Shown here in pieces: positions 1 through 7,962 of a stretch of DNA of 64,000 nucleotides (within the stretch, counting starts at the first letter, position 1; every line of letters starts with the position of its first letter). Both the position numbers and the translations under genes were made by a program. Source of the DNA: Bacteroidales bacterium (GTDB lineage Bacteria; Bacteroidota; Bacteroidia; Bacteroidales; WCHB1-69); NCBI GenBank assembly GCA_024685175.1, contig JAIKWD010000012.1, forward strand, positions 1 to 64,000, given 5' to 3'. Under the pieces are notes generated by a model. The model made no database searches, was not told the origin of the DNA, and was given only the letters and a program-made list of their open reading frames with translations.

Positions 1-1248
1 GTTGGATTTCTCTACGGCTTTTTCCGCCTTCTCCAGTTCACGTTGCAACTTGGCAGGCAGCTCATCCTTCGCCATGCACTGGTGACATTTCATCTCCAGC
101 GTGTACATACGGCCGATGCAATAGTTGGAGTGCTTGCAGGCACTACGCGTTACCTCACCCGACTGCAGTTTATTCACGAAATCAGTATCCTGAACCAACG
201 CGCGAGCCATCTGGAAGGCCTCGAACCCGGAATCCAACACCATTTCCATGTCGGCTTTGTCCACCATACCGCCCACATAAATCAACGGCATCTTCAACTC
301 CTTACGGAACTTCATGGCTGTGTCATAGAAATAAGCATCCTTGTACGGAACCGTGGGAATCACGATGCGACCGCCAAAGAAAAGACCGAGTTTCAGCCAC
401 CAGAACTTCTTCATATCCATGTAGTAAGCCAGTGTCTTGAGCGGCATGGCACCACGCATCACATCCATCGGGGCCTTGCTCACGAAACCGGCGGTGAGCA
501 CAAGCGCGTGCACACCCAATTTTTCCAGTTCCTTGGCTACGGTGATGCACTCGTCCACTTGCATACCGCTGCGGAATCCGTCGTACATATTGGTTTTCAC
601 CACGATAGCCATGTCGTCTTTGGCCTCTTCCATCACGCGGGTGATGACGCGGCGCATGAAGCGCATACGGTTCTCCAACGAGCCACCATACTCATCTTTA
701 CGATGGTTGGTGTACGGTGAAATGAACTGGCTGATCAGGTAACCATGGCCAGCGTGCACCTCAATGCAGTCGAAGCCGGCGCGGCGGCACATATCAACGG
801 CCTTGCCAAAGGCATCCACAATCTCATCAATGTCCTTGATGGTCATCTTGCGCGTGAAAGTGGGTGAATAGAGGTTGAAACGGCCTGACGGGGAAAGCGG
901 CTTGCAACCACAAGTGGCGCGGTGCGTCATGTTGCCGCAATGGCCAATCTGAATGGAAGCTTTTGCACCCTCAGCGTGGATGGCGTCCGTCAACTTCTTC
1001 AACTCAGGAATAATCTCCTCACGCAACCACAATTGGCCGTCGAACGAGAGACCGCTCTGACACACAGAGGCGTACGCCACCGTAGTCATACCGATACCTC
1101 CGCGGGCGACGGCTGTATGATAGTCAAACAATTCTTTTGTCGGCCGGTTTCCGTGCGCCATATTCTCGAAAGCGGCGGAACGGATGGTACGGTTACGCAA
1201 AGTAATAGGGCCAATCTGGCAAGGGGTAAAAATCTTGGATTCTGACAT
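1..1248 (-). CDS. Old Yellow Enzyme-family NADH:flavin oxidoreductase, C-terminus cut by window edge
   Basis: The reading frame is open from an ATG at 1248 to the left edge (416 codons), so the C-terminus is missing. It reads as an FMN-binding TIM-barrel ene-reductase: an N-terminal start like the family (SKIFTPCQIGPITLRNR), an IQIGHCG segment, and the diagnostic VHAGHGYLISQFISPYTNHR followed by DEYGGSLENR. Near codons 375-395 there are four cysteines with spacing C-x5-C-x10-C-x2-C, suggestive of an iron-sulfur cluster as in 2,4-dienoyl-CoA-reductase-like members, though the spacing differs from what I expect for that group. The charged segment after the cysteines suggests the protein may end soon without the extra NAD(P)-binding domain. 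It lies 21 bases after tatD and is probably the last gene of that operon. The substrate is unknown. Confidence 0.85.
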   Translation of the reverse strand, partial: MSESKIFTPCQIGPITLRNRTIRSAAFENMAHGNRPTKELFDYHTAVARGGIGMTTVAYASVCQSGLSFDGQLWLREEIIPELKKLTDAIHAEGAKASIQIGHCGNMTHRATCGCKPLSPSGRFNLYSPTFTRKMTIKDIDEIVDAFGKAVDMCRRAGFDCIEVHAGHGYLISQFISPYTNHRKDEYGGSLENRMRFMRRVITRVMEEAKDDMAIVVKTNMYDGFRSGMQVDECITVAKELEKLGVHALVLTAGFVSKAPMDVMRGAMPLKTLAYYMDMKKFWWLKLGLFFGGRIVIPTVPYKDAYFYDTAMKFRKELKMPLIYVGGMVDKADMEMVLDSGFEAFQMARALVQDTDFVNKLQSGEVTRSACKHSNYCIGRMYTLEMKCHQCMAKDELPAKLQRELEKAEKAVEKSN

Positions 1249-1269
1249 ATTAAATTTTTTAAAATTATT

Positions 1270-2046
1270 CTATCGGGTCAATTTTGTGAATATTCTGTAA
1301 GCGTTTTCGGTCGTAACATCGGCCACTGTCTGCAAGGAAACCTGGAAAATGTCGGCCACTTTTTGCGCGATGAACGGGATGTAAGCGCTCTCATTGGGTT
1401 TCCCGCGGTGCGGGACAGGCGCCAGATAGGGCGCGTCGGTTTCCAGCACAATGTTTTCCAGTCCCACGTGCGCCACAATATCCTGGACTTTGCTGTTCTT
1501 GAAGGTCACCGTTCCACCCACGCCTATGGCAAAATTATGGTTAACAGCCCATTCCGCTTCTTGAGTGCCACCGGAGAAACAATGCATTACTCCCGACAAC
1601 TCGCCTGGTCGGAATTGTTTCAAAATGGCAATGGCATCGGGATATGCGCTGCGGATATGCAGCGAAAGGGGAAGTCCGAGATCGCGTGCCCAACAAAGTT
1701 GGCGAAAGAACACCTCCTTCTGCTGTTCCTCGTAGGTGCGGTCCCAGTAGTAGTCCAGACCTATCTCACCTATCCCTACGACTTGTTTGTCGTCCAAGTG
1801 ATTCTTGAGACTTTCCAACTGAGCTTCCCAATCCTCTTTCGTGTCCTCGGGGTGCAGACCCACCAAGGCATACATGTTTTGAGGGAAAAGAGCCACAGCC
1901 TCTTGAATCTGGGCAGGCGTGTCCTGGTTGACACAACCCAGAATCATCTTATCCACTCCGGCAGCCACAGCTCGTTGGACAACCTCTTCTAGGTTGTCGG
2001 GATAACTCTCACGGTAAAGGTGGCTGTGGGTGTCAACAAAAGTCAT
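1270..2046 (-). CDS. tatD: TatD family metal-dependent hydrolase / DNase
   Basis: This 258-residue protein is a full-length TatD-family hydrolase, a TIM-barrel metalloenzyme with 3'-5' exonuclease/DNase activity in characterised members. Metal ligands are visible: H7 and H9 in DTHSH, E94 in GEIGLDYYW, H130 in SLHIR, H155 in MHCFSG and D204 in LETDAPYL. It starts 3 bases after the stop of atpF, so it occupies the place where the delta subunit gene atpH is normally found, and is probably translated from the same mRNA. The cytoplasmic role in DNA turnover is inferred from the family. Confidence 0.93.
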   Translation of the reverse strand: MTFVDTHSHLYRESYPDNLEEVVQRAVAAGVDKMILGCVNQDTPAQIQEAVALFPQNMYALVGLHPEDTKEDWEAQLESLKNHLDDKQVVGIGEIGLDYYWDRTYEEQQKEVFFRQLCWARDLGLPLSLHIRSAYPDAIAILKQFRPGELSGVMHCFSGGTQEAEWAVNHNFAIGVGGTVTFKNSKVQDIVAHVGLENIVLETDAPYLAPVPHRGKPNESAYIPFIAQKVADIFQVSLQTVADVTTENAYRIFTKLTR

Positions 2047-2049
2047 AAC

Positions 2050-2544
2050 TTAGTTGAGGGAGCTCTCTTTGACCCATTTCTCGATAAGTTTCTCTTGTTT
2101 TTCCTTATCGGATAGTTCTTCCGTCATGATTTTCTCCGCGATATTGATGGAGAAGTTGGCTATTTCGTTCTTAAGATCAGTAATAGCCTTCATCTTTTCC
2201 ATTTGGATTGACTGCTTGGCATCAGCCACGATAGACTGTGCTTCGGCATCGGCTTTCTGTTTGGCTTCTTCTTTTATTTTCTCGCTGATGGCACGAGCTT
2301 CATTGAGAATGCTATCTCTTTCTGTTTTGGCTTGGGCCAGCATCTGCTCGTGTTTGAGATTAAGGCTTTCCAATTCAGCGTGAACACGTTCTGCTTCGTC
2401 AAGTTGATCCTGGATTTTCTTATTGCGACTTGCTATGCCTTTGGTAATGACGGGCCAGGCGAACTTAGCCAATATGAAAAACAGGATTCCGAAACCTATC
2501 AGCATCCAGAAAATAAGTCCAAATGAGGGTTTTATGAGTTCCAT
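2050..2544 (-). CDS. atpF: F1Fo ATP synthase subunit b
   Basis: This 164-residue protein has one N-terminal membrane segment (residues about 10-30, ending AKFAWPVI) followed by a long charged coiled coil, the plan of the peripheral-stalk b subunit. It connects the membrane a subunit to the delta/alpha end of F1. It is third in atpB-atpE-atpF on the minus strand; a 13-bp hairpin with a U-run lies in the 77-base gap after atpE. It is followed after 3 bases by tatD instead of atpH, so the F1 genes must lie elsewhere. Confidence 0.95.
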   Translation of the reverse strand: MELIKPSFGLIFWMLIGFGILFFILAKFAWPVITKGIASRNKKIQDQLDEAERVHAELESLNLKHEQMLAQAKTERDSILNEARAISEKIKEEAKQKADAEAQSIVADAKQSIQMEKMKAITDLKNEIANFSINIAEKIMTEELSDKEKQEKLIEKWVKESSLN

Positions 2545-2572
2545 ATTCGATTATATGTGTTTTTCTAATTTC

Positions 2573-2617
2573 AAAAAATAATTGAAGTTTCCCCACCAAC
2601 CGTAGGGAAACTTCAAT
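2573..2617 (-). terminator. Intrinsic terminator / attenuator between atpE and atpF
   Basis: A perfect 13-bp inverted repeat (2581-2593 with 2605-2617, 11-base loop) lies between atpE and atpF. Read on the minus strand it is followed by TATTTTTTG, a U-rich tail. It fits a partial intrinsic terminator letting most transcripts end after atpE, which would help make the c subunit in excess over b. The hairpin is seen; the effect on expression is inferred. Confidence 0.75.
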
Positions 2618-2621
2618 CGAA

Positions 2622-2912
<291 letters not shown>

Positions 2913-4022
2913 CTATATCGTTTCGGGTTCCTCCTCGGGGCCGCAGGCCATGCCGATGTAGATGGAACTCAACAAGGTGAACACAAATGCTTGGATAAAA
3001 GCAACCAAAAGTTCAAGACAGCCCATAAAGATGTAAAACAAGATAGACACAATAGACACTGAATATCCAAGTATTGGAGTCATCTGACCAAAGATAAAGA
3101 TCAAGGAGATGAAGCCCATCACGATGATGTGACCGGCGGTGATATTAGCAAAAAGTCGCACCATCAACACAAACGGTTTCGTAAAGATGCCGATCACCTC
3201 CACCAATGGCATGATAGGCAGTGGAATCTTAAGCCACCATGGCACACCAGGTGTATTCACTATATCTTTCCAGTATTCCTTCTTTCCGGAGAACTGGGTC
3301 ACAAAGAAGGTTATCAACGCCAAAACGCCTGTTACCGCAATGTTGCCGGTAAGGTTTGCGCCACCCGGAAAAATAGGAATCAGGCCCATCAGGTTGTTCA
3401 ACAAGATGAAAAAAAACAGAGTAAGAAGGTACGGCGTGTACTTCGGAGCACGACTACCCAATGAAGGGTTGATGACTTCATCCTGAAGAAATATCACAAC
3501 AGGTTCAATCAAGGCCTGCAAACCTTTCGGAGCTTGGTCCGGACGCTTGCGATACTGCTTGGCTACCGACAGGAAAATCCATCCTATCAATATCAAGGAG
3601 ATGAACAAGGCGCAAACATTTTTCGTGATGGAGATGTTGATTTTGCAAACATGATCCACGGGATATTCAACACCTTCTTCCAAATGACCAGTATAGTCAT
3701 CCGCCAACTTCACGATACTTCCCTTCTGTTCGCCCCAACCCATGGCATAGCCTTTGTACGCAGCTTCGCCATGATGGAACTTGTTCGACATAAAAGCAAC
3801 AAAATGGCCGTTGTCTACCAACATGATAGGCAGAGGGATGGTCACACTCTTGTCTCCATCGCCACAGATATGCCATCCATAGCTATCGGTGACATGCTCA
3901 ATGATAAAGGGACCTGCATTGAAAGCCTCATCCTCAGCGGCATAGAGCGGATGGGAGAAAAAGGTAAGCACAAAAGCCATCAAAATGGCTGTCAGTATTA
4001 GATGATGTTTATTACAAGTCAT
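2913..4022 (-). CDS. atpB: F1Fo ATP synthase subunit a
   Basis: This 369-residue protein is much longer than the roughly 270-residue E. coli subunit. It begins with a signal-peptide-like segment (residues 7-28, ending PLYAAEDE) and a periplasmic region of about 100 residues before the membrane domain, a form common in Bacteroidota. The membrane part keeps the essential arginine in MVRLFANITAGHIIV, which faces the c ring, and the conserved PNLMGLIP-like motif (NNLMGLIPIFP). It is the first gene of the atpBEF group. No good TAnnTTTG element is visible in the 120-base upstream gap, which is mostly the terminator of the preceding operon. Confidence 0.95.
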   Translation of the reverse strand: MTCNKHHLILTAILMAFVLTFFSHPLYAAEDEAFNAGPFIIEHVTDSYGWHICGDGDKSVTIPLPIMLVDNGHFVAFMSNKFHHGEAAYKGYAMGWGEQKGSIVKLADDYTGHLEEGVEYPVDHVCKINISITKNVCALFISLILIGWIFLSVAKQYRKRPDQAPKGLQALIEPVVIFLQDEVINPSLGSRAPKYTPYLLTLFFFILLNNLMGLIPIFPGGANLTGNIAVTGVLALITFFVTQFSGKKEYWKDIVNTPGVPWWLKIPLPIMPLVEVIGIFTKPFVLMVRLFANITAGHIIVMGFISLIFIFGQMTPILGYSVSIVSILFYIFMGCLELLVAFIQAFVFTLLSSIYIGMACGPEEEPETI

Positions 4023-4070
4023 ACAAAATCAATTAGATGCAATTTTGCAGTGCGGTTTCGACACAACTAC

Positions 4071-4117
4071 AAAAAAGCGGCGCAATATACGAAAAAATCT
4101 CCCGTATTTGCGTCGCT
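4071..4117 (-). terminator. Rho-independent terminator after the padR-pspC operon
   Basis: On the minus strand a stem of about 15 bp (arms 4103-4117 and 4076-4091, one bulge and one wobble pair) encloses an 11-base loop and is followed directly by six T. It lies 27 bases after the stop of the PspC gene and ahead of atpB. The plus-strand side is also T-rich, so it could act in both directions, but no plus-strand gene approaches it. Confidence 0.8.
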
Positions 4118-4144
4118 TTCGCTTCTATTTTTTATTTTTCCTAC

Positions 4145-5719
4145 TTAGTCTTCTATACTTGAATAGAAGAAACTGCTTTTGGACTCTCTCAACTGCTGCG
4201 GTCGCCCCTTATAGGTCACGTCGCTGGCGTTCTCGCTTTGGATGCGGAGGTCGCGGGCCCTGCCCATATTCACGATGGAGGCCTCTTCCGCACGGATGTC
4301 GGCCACATCCGCATCCAAGTCCTCCAAATTGGCAGTCGACGCCTCTTCCACTTGGACTTTCAGGTTGCGCACTTTGCCGGACAATTTAGCGAGGGATGCG
4401 TCTTCCAAATAGAGTTCCAAATTGTCGGCATCGATAGGGACGGTCGTCTCAAAAAGGGAGGCGTCCGAAACTTTGATATTCTCAGGCACGGGAGCCGTCA
4501 CCATTACGGTTATGGTACGATTGCGGAACTTTTTGTCCTTCTCGTAACTCACACTAAGCACATTGTTGACTACATCCGTATGCACATAGTCAATCATATC
4601 GGGGGATGCCTTCACATCAATGGATACGGAATCGCCGGGCGTGAATTTCACGACGATGGCATCTTCCACCTCGATGCTCTTAAAGGCGCCATTCTCCCGA
4701 CTCTGTAACGAATACGTCACGGGACGATCGATGCTGTCCAGTGCCTCCATTTTCTCCGGAACATACCAACGACTGCGCTGTTGGAAGGAGTTGACCCCCG
4801 TGATGCACATCGCCACGATGCTGGCAATCCACAACGCCAGGAGCACCCAAGCCACCCATTTGCTATGTGGCTTGCTTTGATTGGCCAGATAGGTGCACAA
4901 CATCACGGTGGCTATGGCCGGACAGAGCAGGAACAAGGCGACGCTAGACAACAGAATAATCTCGTTTGCGCCCGCCACAAAGCCGGGAACCAAATTGAGA
5001 GCCAGCATAATGACGGCCACGAAGATACCCAATATGGAGGCGAACAGACCGAATGCCAGGAATCCAAGCATCACGATAGCAATGACTTTCAACACCTTAG
5101 CCAAGGTGTTGGAAGAGGAAGATGACGGAGGTGTACTCTCAAAACTTCCGGAATAGGTCTTGATATTGTCGATGTTCGGCTCCACGCCTTGCATCTCCAA
5201 CTTTTGGGCCACCGAGGTCGCTTCGGGGATAAAGATCCACATCAAAATGTAGATGAAGGAGGTCCAACCCACACTCAACAAGAGAACCAGCACAAAGAGA
5301 ATACGCACGAGCGTCGGATCCCAATCCATATAGGCAGCAATACCAGCTGCCACGCCGCCGATACGCTTGTTTTCAGTGTCGCGGTACAACTTGCGGACAC
5401 GCTTGCGCTCCTCACGCGGGGGATTCGGCGCACTTTGGGGCTCCCGTGCCTCAGCCTGCTCGCTGTCGGCAAACTGACTGGGCTGTCCCATAGTGACAAT
5501 CACATCCTCCACATCCTGGATCTCGACCACGTTGCGGTTGACCATCTTCTGCGTGAAGAGTTCCGCGATGCGCGCCTCGATATCGCCCATAATTTCATCC
5601 TTCTCGTCGTCGGAGAACTGACGACCCAAATCGGACAAATATTGATGCAATTTGGCATAAGCGTCCTCATCAATGTTGAAGACGATGCCGTTCAGGTTTA
5701 TGGTCATTGTTTTTTTCAT
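4145..5719 (-). CDS. PspC-domain membrane protein with C-terminal adhesin-like beta domain
   Basis: This 524-residue protein has an acidic N-terminal region (1-100), a PspC domain at about 108-168 (KRIGGVAAGIAAY, then a strong membrane helix ending WIFIPE), three or four further membrane helices at about 210-310, and a C-terminal beta-rich region (about 340-510) with the DxxxE-type repeats of the head-GIN/DUF2807 group. PspC domains are associated with envelope-stress responses. It follows the PadR gene by 14 bases, the usual padR-pspC pairing of Bacteroidota, so expression is probably controlled by that repressor. The exact role is not established. Confidence 0.85.
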   Translation of the reverse strand: MKKTMTINLNGIVFNIDEDAYAKLHQYLSDLGRQFSDDEKDEIMGDIEARIAELFTQKMVNRNVVEIQDVEDVIVTMGQPSQFADSEQAEAREPQSAPNPPREERKRVRKLYRDTENKRIGGVAAGIAAYMDWDPTLVRILFVLVLLLSVGWTSFIYILMWIFIPEATSVAQKLEMQGVEPNIDNIKTYSGSFESTPPSSSSSNTLAKVLKVIAIVMLGFLAFGLFASILGIFVAVIMLALNLVPGFVAGANEIILLSSVALFLLCPAIATVMLCTYLANQSKPHSKWVAWVLLALWIASIVAMCITGVNSFQQRSRWYVPEKMEALDSIDRPVTYSLQSRENGAFKSIEVEDAIVVKFTPGDSVSIDVKASPDMIDYVHTDVVNNVLSVSYEKDKKFRNRTITVMVTAPVPENIKVSDASLFETTVPIDADNLELYLEDASLAKLSGKVRNLKVQVEEASTANLEDLDADVADIRAEEASIVNMGRARDLRIQSENASDVTYKGRPQQLRESKSSFFYSSIED

Positions 5720-5733
5720 AATACTATTGATTT

Positions 5734-6066
5734 TTATTGTTCTTTAATCGAAATGAGGGTTTGGTTGATGTCTTGCCACGCTTCCTCCAACTCGGCCAGG
5801 AAAGCCCCGCCTTCGGAAGTGAGCTCGTAATACTTGCGCGGCGGACCTTGCACGGACTCCTGCCATTGATACGACAGGAAACCGCTGTTCTTCAACCGCG
5901 ACAATAACGGGTACAGCGTGCCCTCCACCACGATGAGGTGGGCCGCCTTCAACTCCGAGATGATGTCGGAGACATAGACCGGTTTCTTGGAGATCACCAA
6001 CAATATGCAATACTCCAAAAAGCCCTTGCGCATCTGCGCCTTAATGTTTTCTGAATTGATCGGCAT
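5734..6066 (-). CDS. PadR family transcriptional regulator
   Basis: This 110-residue protein is a compact PadR-type winged-helix regulator: QMRKGFLEYCILLVI at the start, then the recognition and wing region VVEGTLYPLLSRLKNSGFLSYQW, and a short C-terminal helix for dimerisation. It is first in an operon with the PspC-domain gene. A 19-bp dyad at 6113-6131 overlaps the upstream part of its promoter, which suggests autorepression. The inducer is unknown. Confidence 0.93.
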   Translation of the reverse strand: MPINSENIKAQMRKGFLEYCILLVISKKPVYVSDIISELKAAHLIVVEGTLYPLLSRLKNSGFLSYQWQESVQGPPRKYYELTSEGGAFLAELEEAWQDINQTLISIKEQ

Positions 6067-6092
6067 AATTTTTTGTTTTTAAAACCACGCCG

Positions 6093-6100
6093 CAAAAATA
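6093..6100 (-). promoter_or_regulatory. Bacteroidetes -7 promoter element (TATTTTTG) for padR-pspC
   Basis: The minus strand reads TATTTTTG, matching the TAnnTTTG consensus of the Bacteroidetes primary sigma factor. A TTG on the same strand at 6120-6122, about 19 bases upstream, fits the -33 element. The element lies 27 bases before the padR start codon. Confidence 0.65.
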
Positions 6101-6112
6101 GAAAAAATTTAA

Positions 6113-6131
6113 TACCTTGCAATGCAAAGTA
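6113..6131. promoter_or_regulatory. Putative PadR operator, 19-bp inverted repeat
   Basis: The sequence TACCTTGCA-A-TGCAAAGTA is a dyad with 8 of 9 base pairs matched around position 6122. It covers the -33 region of the padR promoter, where a bound dimer would block RNA polymerase. Assignment to PadR rests on position and symmetry, not on a measured site. Confidence 0.6.
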
Positions 6132-6186
6132 CTATTTTTTTAAGATTTTTTTAGATAAATTATTTTATCTATTGATATTCAGTATT

Positions 6187-7296
6187 TTAGATATTCAGAG
6201 CTTCTTCCACTTGTCGATACAAATCGTCAAAACCCCCATCGTTATGGAAAACATAGTCCGCCATTTCCATACATTTTCCCACATTTTGGTGGTTGGGGTC
6301 GGTGGAAGACATCTCGCGTTGCTCGTTTTCGATGAAGGTCTCGTATGACACATGGTCGGTCTCGGAGCCTCGGTTGACAATGCGTTCGTAACGGATTTTG
6401 GGATCGGCATCGACGGCGAAGAGGAGGAAGTGTTCATTTTTGCGGAGGGATTCCACCTCGCCGGGTGTGCGTACGCTTTCGATGATGGCATTGCATCCGG
6501 CCTCTTCTGCCTGTTTGTATAGTTCATCCACAATATAGGAAGGACAATGTGTGGCGCGCAGGTCGTTGGCCACCTCGACAAACGTGTCGCGGTTGATCTC
6601 CATCCCTCTGCGCGTGGCCTCCTCAATCAGGTAGCCGCGCACGGAATAGTGCTTATAGCCGTAATGGTTGATGAGATAGTCGACGATGGTGCCTTTGCCA
6701 GCGCCCAAGGTTCCTGTTATTCCGATGATTTTCATTGTGGTGTTATTAGAATTAAGATTAAAGATTTGAGATGTAAGATTTGAGAAAAAAGATTCTGATT
6801 TTAATTGGTCTATGATTTTATCCAAATCAAGATTTTCCGCGTCAACGATGATTTTTGCTTTTTGGTAGAAAGGAGCGCGGACTTGGAGGGTGTTGTGCAC
6901 ATATTCGGCAAGGCCTTGCTCGTCCATACCGGAAATCAGCGGGCGGGGTTTCTTGCTCTTGCGCAGAAGTGCAACCAACCTTGGCTCGGACACTTGCAGA
7001 TAAACGGAGTAGGCATATTGGTTGATAAGTTCCATAACGCCCTCCTTGCAGGGGGCGCCGCCGCCGGTGGAGATGAGCACATCATCATTCCCGAGACACT
7101 CTTTTAGTGTCTGGAATTCGCATTTACGGAAAACGGACTCTCCGTAGCGATGGAACAACATGGGGATGCTTTCGCGATATTTTTCTTCAATCGCAGTGTC
7201 CAAGTCGATGAAGTGCAGGCCAAGTCGCTCGGCGAGTCGTTTGCCGACAGACGTCTTGCCGCATCCGGGGAAACCGACCAGGACGATGCGCGACAT
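6187..7296 (-). CDS. aroK: Fusion of shikimate kinase and a UPF0200/dephospho-CoA-kinase-like P-loop kinase
   Basis: One 369-codon frame carries two kinases. Residues 1-166 are a shikimate kinase (Walker A GFPGCGKTS at 8-16, D31/D33, R57, STGGG at 76-80, lid KPRPL at 117-120), which phosphorylates shikimate in aromatic amino-acid synthesis. Residues 188-369 are a second P-loop protein starting MKIIGITGTLGAGKG, resembling archaeal-type dephospho-CoA-kinase-like (UPF0200) proteins; its substrate is unknown. The 21-residue linker (167-187) is low in complexity and encoded by 7-bp repeats like those found between genes elsewhere in the window. The second domain keeps its own ATG at 6735, so it may also be made separately. 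I chose the start at 7296 because it follows the elbB stop by 2 bases; the frame extends further upstream only through elbB. Confidence 0.85.
   Translation of the reverse strand: MSRIVLVGFPGCGKTSVGKRLAERLGLHFIDLDTAIEEKYRESIPMLFHRYGESVFRKCEFQTLKECLGNDDVLISTGGGAPCKEGVMELINQYAYSVYLQVSEPRLVALLRKSKKPRPLISGMDEQGLAEYVHNTLQVRAPFYQKAKIIVDAENLDLDKIIDQLKSESFFSNLTSQIFNLNSNNTTMKIIGITGTLGAGKGTIVDYLINHYGYKHYSVRGYLIEEATRRGMEINRDTFVEVANDLRATHCPSYIVDELYKQAEEAGCNAIIESVRTPGEVESLRKNEHFLLFAVDADPKIRYERIVNRGSETDHVSYETFIENEQREMSSTDPNHQNVGKCMEMADYVFHNDGGFDDLYRQVEEALNI
6747..6802. repeat. Degenerate 7-bp tandem repeat inside the aroK fusion linker
   Basis: Three 14-base units (6761-6774, 6775-6788, 6789-6802), each made of two heptamers of the AAGATTT-GAGAnnn type, with a weaker unit before them. 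The period is not a multiple of three, so successive copies are read in different frames. It encodes the linker between the two kinase domains. Confidence 0.6.
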
Positions 7297-7298
7297 CG

Positions 7299-7949
7299 CT
7301 ATTGTATATTGTCGAGGATGGCCTCGATGAGGTTCTCGGCGCAGTCGGCGACATCCGAAATACGAGCCGGCAGCATATAGCATGGTGAGGTGAACACCAT
7401 ATTCTGTTTGTCGGAGATCACCTCGGTCTGTTGGGTGTTGATGTGTTTGGCGCCCATTTTGACCACATTGTCAATGGTGCCTTCGTCGCCACCCACGGTA
7501 ATCGTCACGTCACCCAACACTTTGGCGATCATTACAGGGGCGATGCAGAGTGCGCCGATGGGCTTGTGTTGGGCGTGGAACTGGCGGATGAGGGTGGCCA
7601 CATCCTCACGAACGGTGCATTCTGCCCCGTCAATAGCATAGGTGAAGAGGTTCTTGGCCGCACCGTTGCCACCCGGGAACACGAGGGCGTCGAAGTCGTC
7701 GACCTTGCATTCCTGGATAGGACGGACGGCGCCGCGCGCGATGCGCGCGGCCTCCTCCATCATATTGCGTTTCTCGGTGGTCGCCTTCTTGGTGTAGTGG
7801 TTGACCACATAATACTGGTTGTCGTCGGGAGCAAAGATGCTGTATTCGCATTCGTTGCGGTCAATGGCTAAAAGCGTCATAACGGACTCGTGAATCTCAC
7901 TTCCGTCCAGAGAGCCACAGCCACATAAGATCACGGCAAATTTTTTCAT
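7299..7949 (-). CDS. elbB: ElbB-like isoprenoid-biosynthesis/glyoxalase III family protein
   Basis: This 216-residue protein is a DJ-1/PfpI-superfamily member of the ElbB group, the same length as E. coli ElbB. It opens with KKFAVILCGCGSLDGSEIHE and has the nucleophile-elbow cysteine in PIGALCIAP. Family members are described as glyoxalases or isoprenoid-biosynthesis proteins with an amidotransferase-like fold; the physiological substrate is unclear. I chose the ATG at 7949, 13 bases after the DUF2723 gene; an upstream ATG at 7988 would lie inside that gene. The next gene begins 2 bases after the stop. Confidence 0.88.
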   Translation of the reverse strand: MKKFAVILCGCGSLDGSEIHESVMTLLAIDRNECEYSIFAPDDNQYYVVNHYTKKATTEKRNMMEEAARIARGAVRPIQECKVDDFDALVFPGGNGAAKNLFTYAIDGAECTVREDVATLIRQFHAQHKPIGALCIAPVMIAKVLGDVTITVGGDEGTIDNVVKMGAKHINTQQTEVISDKQNMVFTSPCYMLPARISDVADCAENLIEAILDNIQ

Positions 7950-7962
7950 GTCGTTAGGGTTT

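Noticed and set aside
43..720. Plus-strand 225-codon frame opposite the Old Yellow Enzyme gene
   Set aside because: Histidine-rich composition typical of an antisense shadow, and no family match; the minus-strand enzyme explains the region.
4080..4090. TATATTGC on the minus strand as a promoter for atpB
   Set aside because: It does not match TAnnTTTG and lies inside the stem of the terminator hairpin at 4071-4117.
6152..6171. Perfect 8-bp AT-rich inverted repeat after the aroK fusion as a terminator
   Set aside because: The stem is weak (one G-C pair in eight) and is followed on the minus strand by A-rich, not T-rich, sequence.
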